Shown: piece by piece, positions 12,036-23,384 of the stretch
How the letters are laid out: the number at the start of each line of letters is the position of its first letter
Position numbering within the stretch: the stretch's first letter is position 1
NCBI GenBank assembly: GCA_002914805.1
Contig: JXTB01000392.1
Coordinates: 160,456-224,455 of the forward strand
DNA length: 64,000 bases
Direction: 5' to 3'
Source of the DNA: Parasponia andersonii
Taxonomy: Eukaryota; Streptophyta; Magnoliopsida; Rosales; Cannabaceae
Notes under the pieces: model-generated
What the model saw: only the letters and a program-made list of their open reading frames with translations
Database searches by the model: none
What the model was told of the DNA's origin: nothing
Made by a program: the position numbers and the translations under genes

Positions 12036-14232
12036 TGTGAAATCCCTTAAAAATTGTAAGAACAAATTGGTCTTTTCACCCGATATATATATAAAAAAAA
12101 TTAAGTTAAATTATTGGATGAATTTGGACGGAGTTGGGTCTAGATTCATTTGGGCGAAAATGTAAGAAAAGTTTGAAAATTGGGGTCAAAATGTAATTAT
12201 TTAAGGATATTTTTGAGAAGATCTTCAGAAAACTATGTCCAAGTGCAAATAAGCAAAACAATGCCCAATTAACCAGATGCTGACACGTGGTGTTACAGTT
12301 ACGAAAATTGTCTATAAATCCCTATATTTTCTCTTTCTTTTTTGATTTAGTCCCCGGAGTAAAAACCCAAAATCCGAAATCCGGCGAAGCTACGCTGAGC
12401 TACCTTCAGCCTCCGTTGGCCCGTGCAACCGACTGACTCGACGTCCCCCTGCCGGACGAAGCTTCCGCGGCCAGAACCAGTCTCGCCGGAGCTGTCGATC
12501 GCCGAAAAAACGCAGAAAATGCCGTGGCTTATTTTGCTCGCCAAAGCCGATTCCGCCACCGTTCGCCACGAACTGGTCGCCGTGGACTCATCTCCTCAAG
12601 AGCAATTTGGTGGTAGGAATCTCGTGTCTCAATTTTGCTCCGTTTGATTTTAATTTCGTTGGATAATTTATGTGAGTTTTGAAATTGATTTTTTGATCAG
12701 ACCGTTAAACTAATATCATTTTTAGAATCTATATTGAAATGGTGAAAAATGAGATATATATTGACTATGTTCTGAAATGGGCCCGAAAAACGAAATCAAG
12801 ACGGCTTAGATTTACCTCGATTTGCATGTTGTCGAGCCCGCATCCAAATTTGACAAATTATATGTCTAACCTAGGGTTTTTGGGTGCTCTAAATTCAGTG
12901 GTGAAATCTGTTTCATGATTTGAAGCTCCATTTGAAAATCAAGTTTTCAAACCAAGGAACTAAAGGTTCGAAAATAACATCCTCTCTTCCAAACGACACC
13001 TAAACAACGCCAAACTTTCTCCATAGCCTTGTAATACTAGTTGGACGCTCGATTGAGGTAGGATTCGATTACTTGATTCTAAAATTAATTTAATGTATAA
13101 ATTTTATATATTTTCAATAAATATAGAATTTCATGAAACGATTTATAAAAATTATGTTTATATCTGTTTTGACCTAATTTGATATATAAACTACTTAGAA
13201 GGCACGTCACACTAGTTGGCGTGTCATATATATACTGTTTGAAACTGTTTTCTACAAGAAATTGGATTTTTGGGTTTGATCAAAAATGGTTGTTATAATG
13301 CCGAAATTCTTAGAAAACCCAATATGATTTGAGGACTAAATGTTGTTTGATTAAAGAACACTGAATAGATTATGTAGAGATTTTGTAGAAATTGTGTATA
13401 TCCTTAATCTGTCATTCATATAACATTTGCATACATTCACACATTTACGATGCCCTACATCGGGTGATCGAACTTACGAGGCCCCAAATCGGGTAATCGG
13501 ACTTACGGCGCCTCTTTAGGTGGCTCGAACTTACGAGTGATCTATTAGGACATTACGATTGCATATATAGTTATATGTTGGCTTGAATAGATATGTATTG
13601 GTTTTTATGGATGTTTTACAATAGTTTAGAATGTTTAAACTATTGGAATATAATTTCCACTTGAGTTTTGTGAACTGTTTGAATAGAATACTAACCATGC
13701 ATGACCTTCAACATGAGTATATTTCTTATATATTTAAGAATTTATAATCGATTCTCTACTGGGCATTAGCTCACCCCTTTCTTCCTCTCAAGTGGGACTC
13801 AGTGTGATTTGGACCAGAAGAACTAGATCAAAGCATTTGCAGAATAACTAGTTTATTTATATTTTAGTAAATTCCTACGAGACTTGTGAAATATTTAAAT
13901 TTAAGTAAGAATTTGGATTTCATTAAACTTTATAAATTAGAATATGAGATCTGGATATGATTTGTATAACTTATGTCTGTATTTAGGTGTGAGATGATTT
14001 GTGATGTACGACTATTAAACAATTATTTTAATTATGGTCTATGTTCAATAAGTGACACATAGCTGTGGGATTTTATTTTGAATTAAATATTTTGTTGAGT
14101 CTAGTTTTGAAAGGTTAGATACTCCAGGGAAAAATTTTGAATTAATTGAGTTATTTTTTAGAAATATTTTTTTGGTATTTCTAATTTATGAAATATCCAT
14201 TCTGCCAATGACCCTGGCCTCAGGTCATGATA
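12036..14232 (+). mobile_element. nested solo LTR, Gypsy family of the 2419 LTR
   Basis: It starts TGTGAAATCCCTTAAAAATT and ends GGTCATGATA (canonical TGACA with one change). It is flanked by a perfect 5 bp duplication, GCTTT, at 12031-12035 and 14233-14237, so it is a solo LTR left by LTR-LTR recombination. It shares the landmarks of the family (GGTTTTTGGGTGCTCTAAATT near 12875, and AAGCTCCATTTGAAAATCAAG near 12922). An internal short palindromic repeat lies at about 13446-13560. The frames at 12347-12647 are inside this LTR and are not genes. Confidence 0.9.
13446..13562 (+). repeat. short palindromic minisatellite inside the solo LTR
   Basis: About four units of about 28 bp, each of the form ACTTACG-(palindromic CCC..GGG)-GA/CTCGA. 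Examples are GCCCTACATCGGGTGATCGA and GCCCCAAATCGGGTAATCGG. A corresponding array with a different spacer sequence sits in the reversed LTR at about 32645-32830. Confidence 0.7.
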
Positions 14233-14400
14233 GCTTTACACCTACTAACTCAATCATCAACATCGATAAAGAAAAATTAAGAGAACTTACAACAAATTCA
14301 GTTGAAGACTTGAGCGGAAACTATTGATCATGATGACATGCGGTCAACTATTTTATCGAAGAAAGCTTTCAACACATTAAAGACGTATTAAAAGTTGAGG

Positions 14401-14875
14401 GGCTATTATTTTGTAGTTTTTTTACCACCACAAATAGTTGACCTGCCTAATCCATAAAAAAGGTGACTAACTAATTAAAGAGGAGATAATAACCCATTAT
14501 TATGTAATCACCTAATTTCAATATTATATTATATTTTATTATGTAGTTTCCTATTCACAAAATTGGAAAACTTAAAGTCACCCTCACCTATATAAAGGAG
14601 GCTCAGTCTCATAATTTTTCATCTGAGAATCATCTCACAATCACTTTACTATACAGTCTCTCTATAATTCTCTATTTGTTCTCACCTTGAGACTTAGAGA
14701 AACTCTTGTAATTCTCTAGAAAATAGTGTAATTCTCCAGAAAATAGTGAAGAATAGTAGACATAAACTCATTTTTTTTGGGACTGAACTATTATAAAATT
14801 CTTGTCTCCTTATTCACTTAGCTTTGTCAACATTTTTCACACACAAGCTACATCTTGACAAAACCTACATCAACA
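14401..14875 (+). repeat. 3' LTR of the Tat-lineage element
   Basis: It aligns with the 5' LTR from GCTATTATTTTGTAG to ACATCAACA. The initial T is mutated to G. It contains a private 20 bp tandem duplication at about 14713-14750 (AATTCTCTAGAAAATAGTG / AATTCTCCAGAAAATAGTG). Confidence 0.85.
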
Positions 14876-15010
14876 GTTCATATGTAGCATTATTATTAGT
14901 CTACTTCAATATGTGTGACACTAAAACAAAACTGTCACTTTACATAAAATGAAACTATTAAATGACGTTATTCAATGTTATTTCTAATTTATTGAGGTAT
15001 ATTATATATA
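14876..15010. repeat. host tandem duplication, copy B (right part)
   Basis: It begins with the second GTTCA and continues the sequence interrupted at 6996: GTTCATATGTAGCATTA and ACATAAAATGAAACTATTA match 6213-6230 and 6272-6290 of copy A. Similarity fades after about 15000. Confidence 0.8.
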
Positions 15011-15435
15011 AGGTAGACTTAAAAGCACAATTATTCTTTCTAAATTTATGTTTCTTGTAAATAGCATATAAATATATAGGTAGTCAATTTAATGGGTATC
15101 CTTTTTAGCTATGTAGGTATTTTTTTTTTTTCAAAATTAGCCTATATCTCTTATAAATTTAGTTTTTTTTCTCTGAGCAAACAAAATTTTAAGTATATTT
15201 TTCAAATTTTAAGCTAGACCCTTTATGCAATTGAAACGTATCTGTTATTTGCCCACGTTGGATCAAATTTCTGGCTCCACCGTTGATCACATGGCGTGAT
15301 TTCATTATAAAGTGGTCACAGATAGCTATTTTTATTTTCTCTGAAGAAAAAAAAGAAACACAAAAAAAAAACAAAAAACCCATAGTTATAAATTTCGGAT
15401 GTCATTCTTGAAAATTTCATTTTGTACCCCTCTCA

Positions 15436-17496
15436 ATGAGAAACCATGCATTGTGCGGTCTGCACTCCAAAAGCTTGGCACATATTATTCAAACATATGC
15501 CCAAACGAAGGAGCTAAACAAAGGGAAAGTGCTCCACGCTCGGCTTCTTCGAACATGGTATCCAGTATGCACCTTTCTTACCAACCATCTAATCAATATG
15601 TACTCCAAATGCGGAGTTACTCATTATGCTCTGAACCTGTTCGAGAAAATGTCTCAAAGAAATATTGTTTCCTGGACAGCAATGATCACTGGGTTTTGTC
15701 AAAACTTGAGGTTCCCAGAAGCAGTAAAAGCCTTTTCACAAATGAGAATCTCCGGTGAAAACCCGACCGAGTTCGCGTTTGCAAGTGTCATCAAAGCTTG
15801 CGTGTCTCTCAGGTCGATTAGCACTGGGAAGCAAATGCATTGTCTTGCTTTAAAATCTGGCCTTGATTGGAATGTGTATGTGGGCAGTAATTTGGCAGAC
15901 ATGTACTCAAAGTGTAGAGTGATGATTGATGCCTGCAAGTTCTTTGAGGAGATTCCATGTAAAGATGGTGTGTTGTGGACTGCAATGATTGATGGATATG
16001 CGAAGAATGGTGAGTTTGAGGAAGCTTTATTAGCTTTTAAGAGGATGATTAGAGATGGAATTGTGATCGATCCTCATGTTCTTAGCATCACATTAAATGC
16101 TTGTGCAGCGATAAAAGTTCGTAAGTCTGGAGAGTGTCTTCATTCCAGTGTTGTAAAGTCAGGATTTGAAACAAAGCTTGTTGTGGGTAATGCCCTCTTA
16201 GATATGTACTGTAAAACAGGAGACATGGAAAGCGCTTCAAATGTGTTTGACATTGTCTCAGAGCACAAAAATATTGTGTCCTTTACCTCCCTGATTCATG
16301 GGTATGGTGAAATGGATTGCATCGGTGAAGCTCTAGATGTGTTTGTCGACTTGAGCAGGCAGGGAATTGATCCCAATGAGTATACTTTCTCAAGCTTGAT
16401 CAAGGCTTGTGCCAACCAAGCTGCACTAGAACAAGGAGCCCAGCTTCAGGCCCAAGTGATAAAACTTAATTTTGATTCAGAACCTTATATTTCTGCTGGA
16501 CTTGTCGATATGTATGGGAAATGTGGGTTGCTTGATCATTCAGTTCAACTATTTTATGAGATCATAAACCCATCTGAGATTGCATGGGATGCCTTACTTA
16601 ATGTGTTTGCGCAGCATGGTTTAGGAAAAGAAATGATGGGAACATTTGATAAAATGGTTCTTGAAGTGAAACCAAATGCAATAAACTTCATCAGTCTTCT
16701 AGCTGGCTGTAGCCGTGCTGGTTTAGTGGAAGAAGGGTTAAACTACTTCTATTCCATGGAGAAGAAATATGGAGTGGTGCCTAGGGAAGAACACTACAAC
16801 TGTGTTGTTGATTTACTTGGCCGGGCGGGAAGGCTTAAAGAGGCTGAAGAATTTATAAACAGTATGCCATTTGAGCCAAATGCTTTTGGATGGTGCTCTT
16901 TTCTTGGGGCTTGCACGGTCCATGGTGATGCTGAGAGGGGAAAAATTGCTGCTAAAAGACTCATCAAACATGAACCTGAAAACAGTGGAGCCCTTGTTCT
17001 GCTTTCAAATCTATATGCCAAGGAAGGGAAATGGGAAGAAGTGAGGAGTTTGAGGACACTAATGAGGAAGGGAAACATGAAGAAATTGCCTGGTTATAGT
17101 TGGGTTGATATTGGAAACAAAACTCACATTTTTGGATCCGAAGATTGGTCTCATCCTCAGAGGAAGGAGATATACGAAAAGCTTGACAGCCTTCTTGATC
17201 GGATAAAGGAAGCTGGATACGTTCCTTCCACTGCTTCAGTCCCACTGGACATAAACGACAATGAAAAACAGCAGTTGCTTCATCATCACAGTGAGAGAAT
17301 AGCTATTGCATTTGCTTTAATAAGCATGCCATCTGGGAAGCCAATCGTTGTTAAGAAAAATTTGAGGGTATGTTTGGATTGTCATCTTGCAATCAAGTTC
17401 ATCTCTAAGGTGGTTGGGAGAAAGATTATAGTAAGAGACACTAGGAGATTTCACCATTTCACAGATGGGTCGTGTTCCTGTGGAGATTATTGGTAA
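15436..17496 (+). CDS. DYW-class pentatricopeptide repeat (PPR) protein
   Basis: Intronless, 686 aa, complete. An in-frame TGA at 15409-15411 and no earlier ATG fix the start. PLS-type PPR repeats fill residues of about 10-500 (recurring NxLIxMYxKCG and VSWTAMIxGxxQ patterns). The E/E+ region follows (LPGYSW about residue 550), and the DYW cytidine-deaminase domain is about residues 595-686. The catalytic HSE (about 618-620), the zinc-ligand CLDC (about 646-649) and the terminal CSCGDYW are all present. Proteins of this class bind organellar transcripts sequence-specifically and carry out C-to-U editing in plastids or mitochondria; the DYW domain is the deaminase. The RNA target cannot be told from the sequence, and no clear transit peptide is visible in the short N-terminus. 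The frames read in other phases (15399-15758, 15699-15938, 16794-17245) are shadows. Confidence 0.95.
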   Translation: MRNHALCGLHSKSLAHIIQTYAQTKELNKGKVLHARLLRTWYPVCTFLTNHLINMYSKCGVTHYALNLFEKMSQRNIVSWTAMITGFCQNLRFPEAVKAFSQMRISGENPTEFAFASVIKACVSLRSISTGKQMHCLALKSGLDWNVYVGSNLADMYSKCRVMIDACKFFEEIPCKDGVLWTAMIDGYAKNGEFEEALLAFKRMIRDGIVIDPHVLSITLNACAAIKVRKSGECLHSSVVKSGFETKLVVGNALLDMYCKTGDMESASNVFDIVSEHKNIVSFTSLIHGYGEMDCIGEALDVFVDLSRQGIDPNEYTFSSLIKACANQAALEQGAQLQAQVIKLNFDSEPYISAGLVDMYGKCGLLDHSVQLFYEIINPSEIAWDALLNVFAQHGLGKEMMGTFDKMVLEVKPNAINFISLLAGCSRAGLVEEGLNYFYSMEKKYGVVPREEHYNCVVDLLGRAGRLKEAEEFINSMPFEPNAFGWCSFLGACTVHGDAERGKIAAKRLIKHEPENSGALVLLSNLYAKEGKWEEVRSLRTLMRKGNMKKLPGYSWVDIGNKTHIFGSEDWSHPQRKEIYEKLDSLLDRIKEAGYVPSTASVPLDINDNEKQQLLHHHSERIAIAFALISMPSGKPIVVKKNLRVCLDCHLAIKFISKVVGRKIIVRDTRRFHHFTDGSCSCGDYW

Positions 17497-18463
17497 GGGA
17501 TTAGATTTTACAAGGCCTGAGATTCATTGGCCACTCGCAGAGTTCATAGAAACTGGTCTGGTTTGTTCTACCGCCATAGCCCATAAGCTTGTTCACTAAT
17601 TAAACCCTGTACAGTACGGAGGAAATAGGTTTTCAAGACCATTTCACGATTTTAGATACTGGGGTAGGGCAGAATATTCAGGACTTTCATATAAGATGTA
17701 GGAAGATGTCACAGCATTAGTGAGCAGAACTAGGAAGAGGGATTCATTTTGCTTTTTTCCCTTGTATTCAATTTTTTTTTTCGGGCTCTCATATGATTTT
17801 AAATATTGTTTTCTTTGCTAACTAAGAAAATATATGTTACTCTGATATGTATCACGAGACAATTACAAAATTTGAATCTTTTACGTGTTTATAACGGTTT
17901 CTGAGGGGGGAAAAAAATACGAGGCAAGAGCCCAGTGGTAATCTTCTCATACTTTACAAGGAAAAGCATTTCTGGGTTTTCTAAGTTCATACTTGCCTTT
18001 TCAAATAGCTGGAGTACCTCTTCGAAATATTAATGACTTGGAACTCTTTTTATTTTGTAATTGAAGTTAATAAAGAAGCTTAAATTCAGAAAGTGATGTA
18101 GAGCTTTAGGAGAGCCTCACAATTGCTTGGTTATGAATGTAAACGAAAATTCTGGAACCATTCGTTCTACATAAAACTCTAAAAAGGAAAATTCTGTACA
18201 AGCCAGTTTATTCAAATTTGATGGTAAAGGAAAAAGACAGGCTCCGAGTACTTGAGCATGGTTCTTCGGCACACAGACAACCTAGAACAGATTATTACCA
18301 ACTACTCAATACCAGTATATTGCTATATCTCAGGGTAAACCACTAACCAGGGGAATGGCACGAACCTAGCAGCTAACAGGACGTATATTAAAATCCTAAG
18401 AAGGGATGCTGAATTGAAGGAACGAATCAGATCAAACAGAGAATATTATTGGGAGAAAGCACA
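17497..18463. other. convergent intergenic region, 3' ends of the PPR and FtsZ2 genes
   Basis: No further gene is seen. It must hold the 3' UTRs of the plus-strand PPR gene and the minus-strand FtsZ2 gene, whose stop codon lies at 18464. AT-rich tracts could supply polyadenylation signals on both strands. Confidence 0.6.
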
Positions 18464-21433
18464 TCAGGCTCTTGGATAACGTGAACGCCCTTTCTTCTTT
18501 AAGAAATCAGGGATTTCAACTGCACTACCATCAGAAAAAGAGGATGGCCGCCGATTGATTCCAAGGCCAATGTCTCCCTGTGCCTGCATTTCAGGATATT
18601 TTGAGCTAATGGAAGTCATTTCGGTAAATTAGAAATGGGAGAGACAGAGAGGGAAAGTTAAGTGATACCTGGACTGGCCTTCCTTCAGTTTCTTCTTGGC
18701 GTTTGAATCCAGTGGCAATTAGAGTTATGCTAACCTGAATAGAAGCATAATACAAATCAACATTTATCATGCTGTTTAAGCTAATTTCTTTATTTGTTAA
18801 CTTAAGAATGAGAGAGAACTTACTTGACCACTGAGAGTTGGATCTATAACAGCTCCAAATATCAAGTTTGCAGTTGGATCCACAAGGTCATATATAACCT
18901 CAGCTGCAGCATTCACCTATGGAATACCGGTTACAAAAAAATTAGGAGGGGAGGGAGAGGGAGAGGGAGGAGAGAGAGCAAGAGAGGAAGGAGCAAAGCA
19001 CCTCGAATAGGGTCAAATCGCTTCCGCCAGTTATGTTCCACACAATTCCGGTTGCCCTCTCAATACCGATGTCTAGTAATGGTGATTGGATGGCATTTAA
19101 TGCAGCATCTCTTGCCCTAGTCTTCCCTATTGAAAAATAAGCACCATATGATTAACTTCAATAATACACTCCATGTGAGCAATTTGAGAGAATAAAAATG
19201 CAACTGCCTCTAATATTTCCCCAAAATGAAGGTCCACTGGTCCCCACAACTTTTGTTAGCTAGCCACAGACATGTACAGGGCCAGGCAAATTTTTAGCAT
19301 GACCAATTTAGTTTCATCCTGCCCATTAATATATGATATTTCCCTTTTATGCTCAAACTGTTCCAACCATATAATTTTTGATAAGTTCCTAATGCCATTC
19401 TAACTATTAATTACCAATAATAGGTGTGTTCAACCATGGTGCTAAAATGAGAATGTAAAATTAAAAAAATTTGGCTCCAGAATAGGTAATTGGAAAATCA
19501 AGCAAAGCCTCCACCATGATATCATAATTATAAACATTCTAGTTGCAAGTAGCTAAAAGTTACCTGTTGCAGTTCCTATTCCCATCAGTGAAGAACCAGC
19601 ATTAGCCATTATTGCTCGTACATCAGCAAAATCCACGTTTACAAGCCCTGGTATCTGCAATTAAAGTAGCTCACCACCAATTAAAGTACAAAAATACTGA
19701 TCATACTTACAAGTGGAATACTAATCGGTTTTAGGGTAGAAAACCTTCAAATGTATACACAAATATTATTGTATCTTAGGCAATACCTAGTTTAAACATC
19801 CAGACATAGGTTTAAAAGTATTAGTGCTGTGTGCTGGCTACATCAGCAGCAAGAAACTGTAAATAGTGCAATCTTACATATTGAATGTTTGTACTATGAT
19901 TATAATACGACAGAAGTGGTAACAGGCTATTATCAGAAAACCACAGCTGTCGTTACCATATGAAATTAATGTATAAGGACTACTAATACCCCTTACCTAG
20001 AGTCTTTAAACCATCTATTAGATTGTGAAAAAAAGAACCAACCATGTAATAATGGTTCGTGAATGGCCTTAAAAAAGACGAGCAAATACATACAAAAAGA
20101 GGTCTATGAATAGACAATAAAGCTAAGAACACATATGCATCACCAATTTTCCCGATTTTTTTTTCTTCCATTCAATTCATCACTAAACCATATTAATACC
20201 CAGAAAGAAACAAAATAAAATAAAAAATCCTGAGCCAGACATATTCTAAAAACAATCATGGTCAGATATCAATAGTAATTCAAGCAAGAAAAAAAAAAAA
20301 AGAAAAAGCAAAAGATATCAATAGGAAAAGAAGCTAATAAGGAAAGAGAGGAAAATATTCCTGTAAGTTTCATACCGTAATTATATCAGAGATACCACGA
20401 ACACCTTGTCGAAGAATATCATCTGCCAGGTTAAATGCTTCCGTTACAGGGGTAGACTGAGAAACTGCTGTCAATAACTTGTCATTTGGAATGACTATCA
20501 GCGTATCAACATTCTCTCTCAAAGCAGCAATTCCTTCTTGTGCTTGAACTGCCCTTTTCCGTCCCTCAAAAGAGAAAGGGGTAGTAACGATACCAACAGT
20601 CAGTATTCCCAATGACTTTGCAATCCCAGCAATTACAGGAGCACCACCAGTGCCGGTACCTCCACCCATTCCAGCCTGCATTACACACAAGCAAACTGAC
20701 TTATTGATAGAACTTGACTTTTACAGCATAGCTAACTTAACGTAGTCTCATCTGGGAAGTCACAATGGATAAAAACTCAACCTACCGTAACAAAGACCAT
20801 GTCTGATCCATGAAGTGCTTCTTCTATCGATGTTTTGCTTTCTTTGGCAGCATTCATTCCTATATCTGGGTTCCCACCGGCACCAAGACCCCTGGTAAGC
20901 TCCTGACCAATCTGTAATCGGTTCTCAGGAAAGACAGGTGACATTCTCATGGCTTGAACATCTGTGTTTACAATCCAAAACTCCACACCCTTCATCGAAC
21001 TCTCTATCATGCGATTTACTGCATTTGAACCACCACCACCAACACCAATAACCTTTATCTTCGCTTCATTGTAATTACTCGAACTGGATGTGTCTCCTAA
21101 GCTCTCAGTAACACTTCCTCCTGAACTATCTTTCCTTGGGTTATTAACAGTGTTGTTCCCTTCCCTAAGCATTGAAATTTCAGGGTGCAGATTCAGGAAA
21201 GGGTCTTTACTTTGATAAGGACTAACACTGTGAGAGTTCGAAGAACACTTGATCTGAGGCAAATATAACTTTGGGCTTGCACCCAAATATCCATACTTGT
21301 CCTCTGATACTTTCACACAAATACTTCTTCCAAAGTGGTTCTCAGCTTGTACTCTCCCTCTAAGTGCGGTACGTATACCGGCCGAGTTTGGAGTATCAGA
21401 AAGGGTAACATAGGCTGACGTATAGGTCGTCAT
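18464..21433 (-). CDS. FTSZ2: plastid division protein FtsZ2
   Basis: Seven coding exons with consistent GT-AG borders and phases: 21433-20786, 20675-20376, 19654-19564, 19126-19002, 18916-18824, 18734-18669, 18583-18464. They total 1443 nt, 480 aa, the usual FtsZ2 length. Residues 1 to about 120 are Ser/Thr-rich and probably a plastid transit peptide plus linker. The tubulin-like GTPase follows with [13 protein letters not shown] (130-142), the signature GGGTGTGG (220-227), and the T7 catalytic loop NVDFADV (322-328). The C-terminus (IPDFLKKKG...RYPR) is the FtsZ2-specific core that binds ARC6. FtsZ2 co-polymerises with FtsZ1 into the stromal Z ring that constricts chloroplasts. All key residues are present. 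An intron in the 5' UTR is likely (21455-21947). Confidence 0.95.
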
Positions 21434-21454
21434 ATTACAATGGCAAAATCGGAT

Positions 21455-21947
21455 CTAAGAGAAAGGTAAACTGATAAATGTCACTAAATTTACAGATCCA
21501 AAAGGCTTAAAGTTTAAATTCTACCACTAATATATCTTCCAAGACCTGTTTACCAAAACCAGACAACAAAAGACAAACAGTTTAAACGACAGATTAAAGG
21601 AAAGAAAAGTCTAATTCCACTCAAGAGTGAAGAGTAACCCAAGCAAGAATCAAGAACAGAAACCACAAGAGCCAGATAATGTAGCATATTAGAACCAGAA
21701 ATCAAGCCAAAGAAACACACTAAACCATCAATAATACTTCAAAATCAACTAAACCCAAAAAACCCCAGAAGCTGTGAGCCAAAAAACGAACACCCAACAA
21801 AAATAAACACCAAAATTCCATGTCTACATATATAAACATAGCATCAACCATAAACCCCATTATTAAAGCGAGCAAGAAATGACCATAAATCAGACACAAT
21901 CTTAATAATTGCACCAAAATTTAGCGGGAAAGAAAAAAAAATGGCAC
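21455..21947 (-). other. 5' UTR intron of FtsZ2
   Basis: On the minus strand the donor AACCCAG|GTGCCA at 21947 and the acceptor TCTCTTAG|ATCCG at 21455 bracket AT-rich sequence. The leader then continues to the ATG at 21433. The upstream leader exon would be at about 21948-22190. Inferred from splice consensus only. Confidence 0.5.
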
Positions 21948-22194
21948 CTGGGTTTTAGAGAAAAGATGGAGAGAGCTATCTACGCAGTAGGAGCGGCAAA
22001 ATTTGGCGCAAGCATTTGGGTTGTGAGGCAGTCCAGAGAATCGAAATGGGGTGCAGTTGGTTCGGCCTTGGACTCTAGAGTAGACTAGGTATGTGGCATT
22101 TTGAGGAAGGTCTCTCTGGGTTTTTTGTGATAATGATGTCGAGAGCACCAAAAATCTTGTGAACGGAGGCAAAACTATCTATCTCGCCTTTTTA

Positions 22195-23384
22195 GCGGAA
22201 CGGTTCGAGTGGGCTCACAAGTCACTAAACAACATTTTCTTTCCTATATTATCATTAGGCCTTAATAAACATTTTAGATATAAAAACAATTCAAAAAATA
22301 CTTATAATGGATAGACTAATGGTGTCATGTCATTTTAGTTGGAGACGACAAATTTTGAGAGAGATTTTGTTAAAAACAAAATGTAATCCTTAAATAATAA
22401 TACTATTTACTGTATATAAACTCATAAGTTCAGAAATAGACACTGCTAAAAAGTAGAAAATTTTAACCTGTATAGTTGTATATAACTTCCAAAATGCGAG
22501 CTTATTTAGGGATTAGTGGTGTTGCCTTTTAATAGATTAACTATTAAAAAAAAATTGTTGCCTTGCTTTAGTTCAAATATTCGATTGATGGCTTTGCCTT
22601 TCTCCTTCTTGCGCATTTACTGGTCAGTGGTCACTAGCATGAGGCCCATATCGAACATGGGTCAAGGCCTTCATTCTCAGTCCAGTATAAAAAGGTTCCT
22701 CTACAATTACTCATAAACAGATTATGCGAGTTGAACAAGGCTTAGAGAAAAGGACATGGGCATTAATTCGGCCCAAAATGACTTTTTTTTTTGTATATAT
22801 ATATTTTTTAGAAAATATCGTTTTCTAAAAATGCAGAAAAAAGTATTTTGGCCCAAGTTCGTCCTATCCTCGTCATTTTCTCCAATGCTTAAGCAAGCCA
22901 ACTTTTTATTTTATTTATTTTTTTTAATTTTCTTTTGCTGGAATAAAGAAAGCCGACTTTATGTCCTTGTGAAAACGTATAAACACAGGGGAAAACCAGA
23001 AAAAACAAAAATGCTTAAACAAGCTATCAACAGATTATAATCATGAAGTGCTCTATGAAAGTAGGCCTTGCCTTGCCTTCTATGTTGTCTAGTAAAGTAG
23101 CCAATTTTTGCTCTACAATGCCATATGACACATTAAGCTGGGAATCATAGATTTTAGTACTGCTTTTGATTGTACTAAAAATTTCACATAGATTGATTGG
23201 AACCACATACATGTGTAGCATTTATATATGTTTCTACTTTCTACTTAACACAACAAGTGACTTGTGGCAATGGTCACTACAAGGACTATATTTGGTGTCA
23301 CCTTTTGAAATTTCTGTTGGTAGATAGTATATACTAACAGAAAATTTCACTATTTCTTCCACCATCAAGAACAATTCGAATGAA
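22195..23384. other. intergenic region between the FtsZ2 promoter and TM9SF 3' end
   Basis: It holds the FtsZ2 promoter at its left side (minus-strand leader from about 22190) and the 3' flank of the TM9SF gene on the right. No convincing coding sequence is seen; the open frames at 22516-23040 are AT-rich and lysine/phenylalanine-rich without family features. Confidence 0.5.

Larger units (their letters stand above)
6997..14875 (+). mobile_element. decayed full-length Tat-lineage Gypsy LTR retrotransposon
   Basis: Two LTRs of about 470 bp (6997-7466 and 14401-14875) flank an internal region with decayed gag-pol. A perfect 5 bp target-site duplication, GTTCA, lies at 6992-6996 and 14876-14880. 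After the 5' LTR comes a primer-binding-site-like stretch (TTGGTGCTAGAAGGAGG, from about 7468), and before the 3' LTR a purine tract (AAAAGTTGAGGGG, about 14390-14402). Gag, the LKDEIE segment, a piece of reverse transcriptase and RNase H are legible but full of stops. Protease, most of reverse transcriptase and all of integrase are missing. The LTRs are visibly diverged, mostly by C/T changes, so the insertion is old. The solo LTR at 12036-14232 is nested inside. Confidence 0.85.

Noticed and set aside
12347..12647. 70-74 aa frames on both strands
   Set aside because: Same situation: the GC-rich part of the solo LTR at 12036-14232.
15699..17245. Antisense frames across the PPR gene
   Set aside because: Shadows of a long, well-supported coding exon on the plus strand.
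18824..19120. 98 aa plus-strand frame
   Set aside because: It spans FtsZ2 exons 4-5 and the intron between them in antisense.
22516..23040. Two plus-strand frames of 66 and 94 aa
   Set aside because: AT-rich, low-complexity, without start context or family features; intergenic.
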